The notes under the pieces were generated by a model, which saw nothing but the letters and a program-made list of their open reading frames with translations, was not told where the DNA came from and did no database searches. From contig CAJNOP010000722.1 in the NCBI GenBank assembly GCA_905250075.1, positions 41,771-105,770 on the forward strand: 64,000 bases of DNA. Reading direction: 5' to 3'. The position numbers and the translations under genes were made by a program. Shown here in pieces: positions 46,507 to 58,268 of this stretch; the stretch's first letter is position 1; each line of letters begins with the position of its first letter. The DNA comes from Rotaria sp. Silwood1. Lineage: Eukaryota > Rotifera > Eurotatoria > Philodinida > Philodinidae.

Positions 46507-46762
46507 ATAGAACATTACCACATTAGAAAATAAAAAGTTGTTCAAATAAATCCTCACCCGCATCTTCGAGATGATCACTTTAACTTTGACTGGAAGAATC
46601 TTGAAATTGTTATTTGATTCTGCAGATGATGATCTCGAGGGAAAGTTTTCAGTTGGATTCAGCTGAACATTGTTTATTGTCGTGTTCATTGGTGTAATGA
46701 TCTCTGGTGAGATACTGGAGTTCGTTGTCTTATAATTAGATAACGATGAAGAGTTAGCGGCG

Positions 46763-46936
46763 AGGGTGTGGGTGTGGGATCTGTGATGTTCTCCTACCCA
46801 TACTCACACCACATCCACACCCACACACCCACACCCACCCACACCCACCCACACCCACACCCACCCACACCCACACTCACACCCACACCCACACACCCAC
46901 ACCGCACACCCAGACCCACACCTATCCACCCACCAT
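46763..46936. repeat. Telomere-like foldback 13, abutting an LRR exon
   Basis: Short G arm 46763-46779, loop about 14 bp (tctgtgatgttctcc), long C arm 46794-46936. The C arm ends 3 bp from the donor GTGATGG of the LRR exon at 46940-47023, so the repeat lies right at the start of that exon's intron. Confidence 0.8.
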
Positions 46937-46939
46937 CAC

Positions 46940-47640
46940 TTTGTTATGGACTAATGCATTAGCAAGATATCGGGTGCCTTCAGCACAGATTCCATTTACG
47001 CCAAGTTGCAGTGTCTTTAGAGTCTATAACAAATGAGAATAATTAACAGAAGATGAAGCAATAAACAGATCATTTCACATTATTTATTTCTAAGGGTTTG
47101 GCCTTCAGAACCGATACCATTGAATCCCATTTATAGTGTCGTAAGTAGAAATATTAGAAAGGTATGGTACTAATATATAAAGTATATATTTTACTGTACT
47201 ATGTATGTGTCTATGTTGAAAAATAACAATGAATACTAGATATACAGATGAAAGTCTTATTCCATATTGTTATATTGCAATGCATTAAATAAATACTGAA
47301 CACCTGTAGCATTAATCATGCTATGGCCAAGATTGAGTTCCACCAGCGTCTACAATAAATAATACGAATGAGTATGAGAAAAATAGATAGAAAACTTTTC
47401 TAACAATGTTATTCATGTGTAATACATTTACTAGATATTGTGTTCCTTGTGAGCAGATTTGTGTTTCCTAAAGATCTAATGGTACTAGTATCTATATTGC
47501 ATGAGAAAAAACGAATGTAAGGTTAAAAAAAAACATAAAACTATTGCTTTACTCGATTGTTTCGTAATTCAGCATAAAGAGCATGCGCTCCTCCAGAACT
47601 GATAGAAGTATTCAAGAGATTTAATGATGTCAATGTGTGT
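46940..47640 (-). pseudogene. Row of decayed 28-residue LRR exons (NLR/ribonuclease-inhibitor type)
   Basis: The exon 46940-47023 is 84 nt with acceptor TTATAG and donor GTGATGG and encodes TLKTLQLGVNGICAEG, then TRYLANALVHNK. Further repeats upstream on the minus strand: remnant near 47085-47145 (MGFNGIGSEG with a stop before it), 47266-47349 (TLVELNLGHSMINATGVQYL, donor changed to AT), remnant near 47440-47500, and 47555-47640 (LTSLNLLNTSISSGGAHALY, acceptor AG lost). One repeat per exon is the usual structure of such genes. Lost splice sites and internal stops make it a pseudogene, possibly the same family as 1-82. Confidence 0.65.
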
Positions 47641-47660
47641 ATTTTAAATAGCAAAACATA

Positions 47661-47757
47661 CGGCTGTGGGATGTTGGTGTCAGTGTGAGCTTGTGACTGA
47701 GTATGACGGTCGATCTTTTATCGAAAATCAGCGAAACCGATAGTCACACCCACAAAC
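47661..47757. repeat. Degenerate telomere-like foldback 14
   Basis: Left side cggctgtgggatgttggtgtcagtgtgagc, right side accgatagtcacacccacaa, with CGGTCG...CGA centre. Heavily mutated; kept because order and composition match the others. Confidence 0.45.
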
Positions 47758-47983
47758 TTAGAAGGCGACCAAAAGATTGATGGAAATCAGAGATTACAGG
47801 TCGGTTTCGAATGAAGAAAATCTATATTCAATAGAGTGCACCGGAATCTGACGTCAATCATTAGGTATGAGATTATTTATTGTTTTTTCTGATTTGTGAC
47901 ATTCCGATACTCAATAATAATGGACGAGCATTGCCTAGAAACTCGAAAGTGACAATTCGATTAATTGTTTCATAAATTAGTGT

Positions 47984-49373
47984 CAGAGGCGTAAATGGGG
48001 GGCGTGGGGCATTACGCTCTCCGTGCTTTTGAAATTCTCTATGGCAACGCCCCCTGGTTTGAAAAATTGCTTATGTAATACGCCCCCCTCCCACAATACT
48101 TGAAAGTTTTCGTTATTTTCACTAGTAAAAAGGGCGAAAACAGACATGAAATAGACGCTTACTAACTCTTTGGCAAAAGTGCTGAATTAAATAAGTCTAT
48201 ATCAAACAAGATATAAAGTGAAAAAAAAATTTTCGCTTCGCAAAAAATGAGAACTTTACAATTACAACTGACTTAAGAAGTCTGATATATCATTTAAACT
48301 TTTTCTTATAGTACTTTTTACGCGTAAGAGTTTTATTTTTTAAATGGTCACGAGCGCGGCCGCCTTCGACGGCAAAAATTTTTAAACGAATATCAATACT
48401 TTCATTCAACGACCATTTAGTTTTTGGAACGCAACAACACTGAAATAGAATTTAGACCTGCCGACAAAGCAATTTCGCTTGCATAAATGGTATCAATTGC
48501 ATAAGCCTAACCGTATTTTGAAGGCTTAAAACGTATTTCTAGGAAGTTTCTATTAATGCTACGTTCTATAAAGTATCATTTCCATAAATAGTCGCTGATG
48601 TAAACGCCTAGGGTATTAGACACATCTAGAGACGTTTTTGACTCCATACGATAACAGTTTTTTTCCTCAAAATGAAGGAAGGTAGAAAAACCCTAATTTT
48701 TTTCATATTATTAGATGTTTCTACGTTGAAAGTATTTTTTGTAACGCAATGAGCAAAAGAAGATTACAGTGCTGAAAAAGATTTAGAGGGATCTTTCAAT
48801 CTGGATTACCTCGGAACAACCGTGTATCTCTTTTGTACTCATCCATTTTTCTGTCATTACATCTTTGTGTGCGTCTCTCTTCTTTTTAATCCATGCTTCT
48901 TTTCTGGTGTAGTGTTTCCCATGTAAAAAATTTGTATTAAGAATCAGGTTAAAAATTGATTATAATGGCACTATTATAACCTGATTTAAATCAGATTTTT
49001 CAGCTTTAAATGACAAATGTTATTTGATTTTGATTGTTTTGAAGCTATTATTATAATCATTGTTGGTAATCGATTAAAATAGATAGAAAAAATGAAAATC
49101 AAATAAAATTTGTCATTTAAAGCTGAAAAATCTGATTAAAATCAGGTTATAATAGTGCCATTATAATCGACTTTGAAGCTGATTCTCAATCCAAATTTTT
49201 TACATGGGTTCCTGAACTGTATTGTCTACGCAAAAAACACATAGCAAACAACTAGAAATCCATTTTTTTAGACACGCACTATCTCAGTCAAAAATTTTTT
49301 TAACCTCCCCACCCCCAAAAAAAATAATTCAAAGGACTATGCCCCCTGCCTTCAGTGGTGACTTACGCCCCTG
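47984..49373. mobile_element. hAT-type element, 1390 bp, non-coding, with nested MITE
   Basis: Begins CAGAGGCGTAAATGGGG and ends ACTTACGCCCCTG (inverted partner CAGGGGCGTAAGT). The 8-bp duplication ATTAGTGT at 47976-47983 and 49374-49381 is perfect. No transposase frame was seen. A second element is nested at 48918-49208. Confidence 0.85.
48918..49208. mobile_element. Nested palindromic MITE, about 290 bp
   Basis: Both ends read CCCATGTAAAAAATTTG, and about 105-bp arms match almost base for base (TTATAATGGCACTATTATAA and TTTTTCAGCTTTAAATGACA in both). Short AT-rich centre. Target duplication unclear. It lies inside the hAT-type element 47984-49373, so it is younger. Confidence 0.8.
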
Positions 49374-49381
49374 ATTAGTGT

Positions 49382-50983
49382 TCATTGAATCAGTGTATTT
49401 CATTGAAATTAGGATAGCATTTGAATAGTATGAGAGAGATTTGTTTTTATTTGCTTTTAGATTCAATTACCATTTTCATAGTAAAAAAATTTGTTGATAA
49501 AGACTTGAAATACAAATGAATTATTTTTTTGTCTTTGTAAATATCGTGGATGGTACTATGGAATTGCAATCTCAATCCAACAAATGCGTCTTCATCTTTT
49601 GAATCGATAATATTGGGTATCGTAATGCACTTTTTCTCTATTGTCTTGATCAATATCTACTGGAGAGAATGATAGCTGAGTCGTCAAGATTCAACTATAT
49701 TATAACATTGCGACAACTCATTCCTCGTCTTGTTATCTTCATGCTATGTACTTAGTGTCCGATAAGATATTCTTGCACTGAGATATATGTCCATGCATCG
49801 CTTCTTCTGTTTTGTTTTCACCTTCACTTCCAGTAAGTATTTACTTATGTTCGTATTTTTTAGTCAGTCATTACACAGTAGATGCGTTTTACTTCTCTCG
49901 TGCTGCAAGTATTCTTGAAAGATTTTCTGCTTTTGTCCAGGTTAATTGCTCACACATTATAAGACAATTTAGTAAATTTGCTTTTGTCCGAGGTCATGTA
50001 TAAGAACAAAACTGGACTTGAATGGGATACGGAAGAAGACTGTCATATATACATATGTCTTATTATGTTCAAAATTCTCTAGACAAAATATTTCAACTCA
50101 TATAATTGATATTTTGCTGTTAGTATCATATGCAGACGCACATTGAAGTTAACAGTTGGTGAAGATCTCTTCCTGGTTAGTGTCAAAGGAAGTTTGAATG
50201 CTATCTACTTTGAACATTGTAATTGAAAGCATTCAAATGCAGCATTGAACAATCTAGAGAGATGCAATACGTGAATTCTGTCAAATATTTTGTCACATTT
50301 ATTCTCTTTCAAGCAGTGCCATCGCGAAGAGGTCATGATTCGGATGGGAGAAGAGTATGAACCGATCAGAGAAGGAACGACAGCGAACGGACCAGGATTA
50401 GAGGAGTAGGGGTATGGTGTGCTCAAGATTGGGGACAGGATATCGATCAATCAGAAAAATTAATTACTGGAGGAACACGACTTTCGGAGACAATCGGCTA
50501 GGAAAAAACGAAAATTTTTCAGGATTACGGGGTGATCCTCGTCTTCTCGATTGTGACGGCCCTGTTTTCAAATGACTAATCACTCAGTCTCAACATTTCT
50601 GAATTTGATTTGAATACTCTGTTATTCATAGACATGAAAAATGCCCTCTACGATGAGTGTAAGCGCTTGAATTTCAATGTTGTATTCATTAGAAGCAACC
50701 GTGGTCACCGTTTGCAAGATAGAGAAAAGAAACAAAAACAAAGTAGTAAAATATGTTATGAAGTTCTGTAAGAATAAAACTGTCAATGCTCTCTCTCCTG
50801 AGTAAATACTTTACGTTTCAATAGATGTAAAAAAAAATTTTTGCCGTAGATGTGTGATTTCAAGAGCTGTTTTATTGTTACAAAAGCATAAATTCTCACA
50901 ATCACGTGTAAGATTTATTGATAGGAATCAAATTATTGAAAAAAAAATGACTAGCTGAATAGAGCAATGTGTTTTTTTTTAGT
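49382..50983. other. Intergenic, one possible secreted-protein exon
   Basis: At 49790-49834 an ATG opens MSMHRFFCFVFTFTS with a GTAAGT donor, and at 49865-50002 an open stretch DAFYFSRAASILERFSAFVQ follows a TTTTTAG acceptor. These could be two exons of a small gene, but nothing after 50003 continues it. No other gene seen. Confidence 0.35.
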
Positions 50984-51779
50984 ATGGAAAATTCGTCGTC
51001 TGAAGAACAATGTGCTTTCTATAGTATAGAAAATTCGTCGCCTGAAGAACAAATCTGTCCGATCACATTGGATCGTATTCGTGAGCCTGCAATATCTATA
51101 CATGGACGCATATATGAGCGTGAAGCAATCATGCAATGGGTTAATGAGAATGAAACGAGTCCTCTGTCAAGGCAGCCTCTTCATCCCAACGAAATTTTTT
51201 GTAATGAAACTGTCCCGATGACTACACTCTAAAAAATTTTCGTATCCTAGGAAACCCAAAGGGGCTCGGAAACCTACTCGGAAACCCTTTTCCGTTTCCG
51301 AGTGGGTTTTCGAAGTTTGGAAGCGTTTCTGAAAATACCATTTGGGTTCCCGAACGTTCAGAAACCCAAGGGTTTCCGACAATACTCAATTGAACACTCT
51401 AAAAGTATTCTAGAATACCTTTTTCTTGCTTTCGGAAACCCAATAGGTTTCTCGAAAATCGGAAAGGTATTGTCGAAAACCCATATTAGTAGTAAAGCTG
51501 GATTGATATCTGAAAGAGTATGCGAAAATACCTTTTCATTTCCTAAATGGTTTCCGAAAATACCCAATGTGAAAAAGGGTATCATAGGATACCGAGATGG
51601 GTTTGCGAAAATACCCNNNNNNNNNNTGAAAAAGGGTATCATAGGATACCGAGATGGGTTTGCGAAAATACCCAATCTGAAAAAGGGTATCATAGAATAC
51701 CGAGTTGGGTTTGCGAAAATACCCAATCTAAAAATAGAATCATTGGAAATCAAAATAGGTTTGCGAATTTTGTGTTAAC

Positions 51780-52450
51780 ACTTAACAGAGTTCCTAAGGC
51801 TTTCAACTTTTCTGATACCTTCATCAATTTTCTGGTTGACATCTCAAAAACTTCGCAAAAGGATAGATGTGGATTTGAACCTTATTTTTTTTCATATTCT
51901 TTCTCATGCTCAGCTTTGAACATTTTAATGAAACAGCAAAACACCGATCTAATTAATAATTGCGTATTGAATTATTCAAAATTGTTCCTGTGTAAACAGT
52001 TCCATGAAATGTGAAGCCAGATCATGCTTCATAAATAATGGAATGTTATTTGTGCGTTTTACTGTTGATCTTATTCTTCGGAATATAAAAGAGAATACAA
52101 TATTAACAAATCGGGAACAAAATAAATAGATTAGACAATTACCATATGTCTTTTTTCTTCCTTTTTCGGTTGAGTTTCGCTAAAGTAAGAATGATATTGT
52201 AGCTATCGTGGATGTCAAAAATTACAGGAGGAATGAATTGCAGAAGTTTCTATTCTTAAGTGAGAATTACAGTTGGTTTATTTCTAAAGATTATAGGCTT
52301 TTAAAACAAACAGAAAACTGCAACTTAAGTCCACATGTTAACAAATTAATGTCATTTATAAGACATATGAACAATATGTTTTCATATAACTTTCACAAGA
52401 ACATAAATCATGGATCTGATACTTTTGTCTTGTCTTCAGTCACTTTCTAG
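51780..52450 (+). other. Two short open frames inside the TA element, no recognised domain
   Basis: A frame ending at 52014 (after the GGGTATC tandems) has VPKAFNFSDTFINFLVDISK and FLCKQFHEM; a second at 52208-52450 has NELQKFLFLSENYSWFISKD. They could be remnants of one protein with an intron between, but no catalytic motif is visible. Confidence 0.3.
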
Positions 52451-53769
52451 CTTTGTTCTATAATCGAATAAAAAGAAGGGTTCAATGTGTAAAGTACAAA
52501 TTAATGCAATTTCTCTTATGTTTAATTATGATTCGCTTTAACTTCATTAGGTTGTGTTGTACTAATTTTGAGATTGGTCGAGGGCAACCGATAGACGAAG
52601 TAAAATAAGAAAAACAATGGTTATTTCATATTTTCTAATATTAATAAAATATTATATTGAAAAAACACTAATTTCTAAATGTAGAGAAGATCGTTAATCA
52701 TGTTACAATCTTGTTTATAATTTCTCCGTTAGAGAATAATTTATTAGAAATTTTACTAAAATTTTACGTTTTGGAAGGGAGACGAAATTGCTTATATTTA
52801 CATTGCATTCATCGGAGACTTAGCTCAAGAACAACTTTTATTTTTACTGTCAGTATAAGAGAAATTTAGCTACAGGTTGACCATTTAAGCGTGCTTTTTA
52901 TATTTGTTCTAAATTTTATTTAACGAAAGGCTTTGGGACGTCTATTTTATTACCGAATTTGATGCTATTATTATATATGAATATAAAGATGCCTTAATAC
53001 TAGAAGAAAGAATATTTAGAATACTTTTTTAGAGATGAATTTTAGTAGTCTACTCACATGAAATCCAATGAGCATATTTCACAATACATATTCACAAATG
53101 GTTGCTTATTTTCTAAGCCTTTTCGATTTGAATGATATCAGGGTCCTCAACTATCGAACAAAACATCAGAATAGCTATGCAAGCTGATTCTTTTATTTCT
53201 GATTGCATATCTATCGAATAACGTCTCTATAATGAGTAGAAAACGCTTTACTAACGATACTTTTCCCTACAAGCACGCTCAAAAGCAAAGATTTTCTTAT
53301 ATAGAATCATTTTCACTTGAGCAAAATCCTGATGAAACATATTATATTGATCAAAAGCTTCTACGTTAATTCCTCCGCTTTATCAATCAACTCTATCTGA
53401 GTAGCCATCTCATTCTCTTCGATTTCAATAATCTAAGATCATATTAATGATCAACTCGAAAATCTGCTTCACTTTAGGAAATGTCGTACCTTTATTTCAT
53501 ACCTCGTTCGAAAGCTTACTATTCTTATGCTTTCAGTCGTAAATTCATCTCGATGAATTCTATAATTCATTCGATGTTACATGAAATGTTTTTTTTTCTT
53601 ACATATGTAATCATCTCAACAGGTAGATGAGTTATTTTAAATGATTTCATAAAATATTTCTAACTTATCATTTATACTTCTCAATACTACATTTTCTCTA
53701 TCTATTCAGGTGTTTATTTAATTTCATGAATACAACACTTTCCTAGTTTTTCTTTTTCTATCATAACAT

Positions 53770-54925
53770 GGCTCTGGAATTCGGTGAGTTCTAATCAACT
53801 AATTAAATTAAAACATTTTTTCACTTTTACTTTTTAGAATCGTTTTAGATAGCCATATATACCATAAGTTTATTCCAAATATTAAACTAAAATACAATTT
53901 CATCTTAATTCATCGATTTGTTTCGAAAATCGAAAAAAAGTGTGAATTAATTCAATTTATTAAATAAAAATACAATCTTTAACTTTTGTTTGGAGATTCA
54001 ATCCATATTTATTAATATATCCGGTGAGTTTATTCCACTTACTAAATGAAAATGGAATTCTATTTTTATTTTTAGATTCGTGGGATATCGATAGGTCTAG
54101 TGAGTTTGAATCAATTTATCAAATTAAAATGAAATTTTGTTTGTGATTTTAGATTCGTTTTATAACTCAATATGTCGGGTGAGTTCATTGCAATTACTAA
54201 ATAAGAATGAAAGTTCATTTTTACTTTCAGATTCGCTGTCTGTCAATAGATTCAGGGAGTTTGAATCGATGAATAAAATAAAAATACAATTTTATTTTCA
54301 GTTTTTGGATTCATGCGATATTGGTAGATCCGGTAAGTTTCAATCAATTTATTAAATTAAAATAATATTTTATTTTATTTTTATCTTCATTTTATATTTC
54401 AATACATCATGCAAGTTTATTTCAATTACTAAATGGAAATGAAGTTTCGCTTTTACGTTTAGATTCGTTTTATATCTCAATATATCTGGTGAGTTTACTC
54501 CAATTACAAAATGAACATGAGATTTTATTTTTATTTTTAGATTCATTTAATATAGATCGATTTGGTAAGTTTGAATCAATTTTCTAAATTAAAGTTTCAT
54601 TTTTATTTTTAGACTCGTGTGATATCGATATATTCGATGAGTTTGAATCAATGCATTAAATAAAAATACAATTCTATTTTCATTTTTAGATTCGTTTTAT
54701 ATTCATAGATCTGGTGAGTTGGACAAAAATTCTTTAAATTAAAAAACAGTTTCATTTTTATTTGTAGATTCGTTCAATATCTTAGTATATATGGAAAGTT
54801 TGTTCAAATTATTCTACGAAAATGAAATTTTATTTTCATCCTTAGAATTGTTTTTTCGCAATAGGTCGGGTGAGTTGGAATCAATTTAGTAAATTCAAAT
54901 ATAGTTTTCTTTTTCTTTTTAGATG
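53770..54925 (+). repeat. Tandem array of about 14 units, each with splice-like GT...TTTTTAG ends
   Basis: Unit of about 75-85 bp: GTGAGTTT-AATCAATTTA, AAATTAAAAT, a T-rich run ending TTTTTAG, then 24-26 bp (ATTCGTTTTATATCTCAATA, TATCTG or variants such as ATTCGTGGGATATCGATAGG), and again GTGAGT or GTAAGT. Donor-like and acceptor-like words are kept better than the 24-26-bp segments. The first unit is preceded by ATGGCTCTGGAATTCG directly before GTGAGT. Several 24-mers are in-frame lengths but contain stops in places. It may be a satellite derived from an intron or a microexon series. Confidence 0.65.
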
Positions 54926-57222
54926 ATTGTCGTAGGGTAACGTTTGATGAGCTATGAAATTCGTTCATTAACTATTTTGGTTGAATTATGTTTTACATGC
55001 GAATGGGTGCTCATTAGTTTTGATGTGGTTGAATGTGAAGAAAACGGGTGAGTTTAGATGATTTTCGATGAAAAATTGCTTCTTTTGTTCATTTTTTAGG
55101 TGGAGAAGGCCGTTATATTTTGCTTCTTGATGGTTTGGTAATGGTGCGACGAAGTGCATCTGGATAATTAAAGTTTTTCTCTAAATTCCGTGTGTTGCTG
55201 ACCTTTAATGACTGTTCTAGTTATTTCTTGGTGTGAATAGATTCACAACAGAACCTCAATGAATGTCTGTGGCCGCTGTGAATGCTTGTTGCTGCTGGCA
55301 GAGAAGTGATGGATTCCTGTCTAGGCTAGTTTGGTAGAGCTTTAACCGCAATCGGAAACCTTTTCTTTGGGTTTCCGAAGAGGTATTTGAGATTTAGCTA
55401 TAATGGGTACTATGGGTTTTCGAGGTCTCGGAAACCCTTCTTCAGAAACCCTTAAAGGGTTTCCTATAGTAACAAACTCGGAAACCCTTTAAGGGTTTTC
55501 GATAATACCTATTTTTTTTTAGAGTGTACGAATCTTGTTGAGGAAGTGCCATTGTCTATCGAACCACCACGAGCACCTATTGAAGAACCACCTGTAACTA
55601 TTCGCCCATCGTCACACAGCTGTGGATGTTGCTGTCAAATTGGGACTTCACACCTTAAACATGGCATAGTTGCTATAATAATCGTAATTGCTATTATATT
55701 TTCCGCAATGATCCTCATACGTATCATACTAAATCAATCAAATTGCACGGTTCTCTCACCATCAAGTACGTTTCTTCTAAAATCAAACCGACGGTGGGTG
55801 TAGATGTTCCCTTTACATACTACCGCACGCACACCCAATGTCTTTCTCTGCTGTTTCATACATATTCTTGTAGGGCTCGAAAAGCTCCCTGTTTGAAATC
55901 TCGTTAAAAAATTGATGTTCTTACCAGTCTTGAAAAACCTTCGTCAAAAACTGTAGAATGCAGTGTTTGTGATTTTCACACTAACTTCTGGTTACCCTGG
56001 GTACATAGGAAAATTGGAAATCGATTTTCAGAAAGCCTAGAGCCGTCAGTCTTCCATTTTCAAGTCTGTATTCACTGCATTGTATTTTAGTTCAACATAT
56101 TGCAAGTTAAAGCAAGAAAAAGCATGAAAAATTTTACCTTGATCACAGGCGAGTTTTCGTGGTAAAAAAAGATTTGAAATTGAATATCTTAAACTACAGC
56201 TTCGGCTTTATGGTAAATATGCATTTTAAAGTACACATTTTGCTCTATCTATGAGTGAAAAAATTAGGCTCCTAGCACTTTCTATTCGAACACGATCGGC
56301 TTCGCCATTTGTACGAATACTTATGTATCGTAGGTTATATGCAATAAACAACTCGGGTCTTTTATAAAAGTAATCTTGGCGAAGCTGACCATTTATTGAT
56401 GTTTGTAGGGAATCGACAAGACTTCAAAAGTTTTAAGCACTGTGTTCATCGTTCTTCCGACCAAAGCATGTTCTCCATGTTATCGAAAAATAAATTTTTA
56501 TACTTCCAATGAAGTTCCATGAAAATCTATTGAGGCACCATATTCCATGATAAGAATTATTCATATTAGCTTTCTTCGTAATTATTTTAGGTCAATCATG
56601 CTCAAGAGAAATTTCTGAAAGGATCGAATTCCTTCGTCTTACGACTCTTCCATTCAATAAATACATATTGTATTCATTCAACTATACAGCTATATCAAAC
56701 AGAGATATCCTTACATTTGCTTTTGGAAAAGATTCACATGGATATATAGACGATATATCTGTGTACGATATGCTTGCCAACGTTGAGCTTATCAAAGATG
56801 GTGGTTTCGAAAGCCGTAGTATAGAAAAGTACTGTGTGTGTCTCGAAGGATTCAACATGCAATGTAATATCAAGTGATCCACATTCAGGCTCGTATGCAT
56901 GTAAAATAAACAGTTTGGCTTTAGTAGAATTGTCGCAGTTAATAAAAACAGTCGCTGGACATAATTATTATGTGAGTTTCTGGGTTAAAAGTCAAGATGG
57001 AGGGGGCATGCATCTCGATATATTGATCAGTACGGCATCGAATGTGAATTAACGTTCTAGATGCTTATTTCTAACAAAATTTAGTTTTGTTTTGCTTTTA
57101 ATCTACATTATGCAAGTGACTCTGTAGTTTGTATTTTTACGGCAAATCTTGATTTTTCTTACCTGCATCATTCTCGATAATTTATTAATAAAAATATTTC
57201 GTTCGTTATTTTCTTTCGAAGG

Positions 57223-57351
57223 GTATAGATGTGGGTATGAATGTAAATGTATGGGTATGGATGTGTGTGGCGAGGACGTGGACGTTGATCTATGATCATA
57301 GTAGAACCGCTACATCGTACATCCACTCCAACACCCGCACCCATACCCATA
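57223..57351. repeat. Telomere-like foldback 15 (degenerate)
   Basis: G arm 57223-57277 (gatgtgggtatgaatg...gggtatggatgtgtgtgg), loop about 33 bp with GATCTATGATCATAG, C arm 57311-57351 (tccactccaacacccgcacccatacccatac). Confidence 0.6.
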
Positions 57352-57905
57352 CTTTTCGTTGGATTTATTTAAAGGTAACGACGCCAACTGTCCGGTTATC
57401 TTGATTTCTTATGTATGAACTCTATCGTTTTAAGTTTCGTTTTTGGTATAGTTCAGTCTAATTTTTTTCTTCTATTCGTTAGTTTTTCTAAAGAAGATAA
57501 GAGATAAGTGAATCTTCAACAAATATCTTTTCTTTCTCTAATCTACCTGTGTTTCTATGTCGGAGTCGTTATCGAATAGAGAGACAATAAAAAACAAAAA
57601 CGTTCACACTTTCAGCTTCCATTTTTCTGCTTTTTTATCTAGTTTTAATTTCTGCCTTTTTAGCCATTCTCCTCCGTTCTTTTTCTTTATCTCTGATAGA
57701 AATTTGAAGGCATATGACTTTCGAAAGTGGACACTCTTGTTCGCTTAGCAGGAGGCACTGATGATAAGAGATGGAAAAAGAAGAAATTTGCTGAGAGTAA
57801 GGTGAAGAACAGAAGAGAATGATATTCGATTCCATGATTGGTAAAGAGAGATAGTAAACAAGAATGCATGCTATTCAATATAATCATTGGAGTATCACTC
57901 TTAGG

Positions 57906-57961
57906 ATGTGGGTGTGGGGGGGGGGGGGGGGTATCCACTTCCACTATATCCACACCCACAC
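57906..57961. repeat. Telomere-like foldback 16 with a long poly-G run
   Basis: GATGTGGGTGTG followed by about 18 G, then TATCCACTTCCACTATATCC and ACACCCACACC. The G run has no matching C run. Such runs are prone to polymerase slippage. Confidence 0.65.
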
Positions 57962-58268
57962 CGATCGCATCAATCGCAACTAATAAAATATGCAATAAAA
58001 TGCATTATTAGAAGAAGAGTATTAAAAAATGTATTAAAATGCACTATTAGAAAATTATCAAAAAATACATTATGGTGCACTGAGACTCATCATCAAGGTT
58101 ATCAAAAATGTTCGAAAATGCATTAAATTATATTGAAACACATTGAAACACATTATGAAAAATTAAAAAATGCATAAAAATAACTTTTGATACACATCAT
58201 TGGACTATATTCTCAGTCTAATTTGCAAATGATCATTGACGTCGATCCACGACGATATGTAGCACATA

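Larger units (their letters stand above)
51225..55526. mobile_element. 4.3-kb TA-target DNA element, CACTCTAAAAAA termini
   Basis: Starts CACTCTAAAAAATTTTCGTA and ends with TTTTTAGAGTG, flanked by TA at 51223-51224 and 55527-55528. Both ends carry GGAAACCC/GGGTTTCC subrepeats (51240-51780 left, 55350-55500 right); the left block includes about 63-bp tandems (TGAAAAAGGGTATCATAGGA) and a 10-N gap at 51617-51626. The interior has two short frames without known domains, a splice-like tandem array (53770-54925) and an AT-rich remainder. TA duplication and CACT ends fit the Tc1/mariner-like group broadly. No transposase recognised, so non-autonomous or degraded. Confidence 0.8.
50984..57052 (+). 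pseudogene. U-box / transmembrane / jelly-roll-like protein gene, split by a 4.3-kb transposon
   Basis: The first exon part (50984-51224) has two ENSS-EEQ repeats, then a U-box (ICPITLDRIREPAISIHGRI, EREAIMQWV, SPLSRQPL). After the element, 55529-55765 gives a Pro-rich linker, SCGCCCQ and one helix (GIVAIIIVIAIIFSAMILIR). After an intron of about 825 bp, 56591-57052 encodes an extracellular stretch with DDISVYDML, IKDGGFES, HSGSYACKIN and AGHNYYVSFWVKS. This resembles carbohydrate-binding jelly-roll modules. U-boxes bind E2 enzymes and transfer ubiquitin, so a membrane-anchored E3 with an outside sensor is the inferred product. Besides the insertion, a one-step frame change near 56834 lies in a TGTGTGTG run. 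The last domain may be cut short. Confidence 0.65.

Noticed and set aside
51302..51778. 158-aa and 131-aa frames with repeated GYRDGFAKIP-like units
   Set aside because: They read through the GGGTATCATAGGA tandem and an N gap at the end of the TA element; no independent support.
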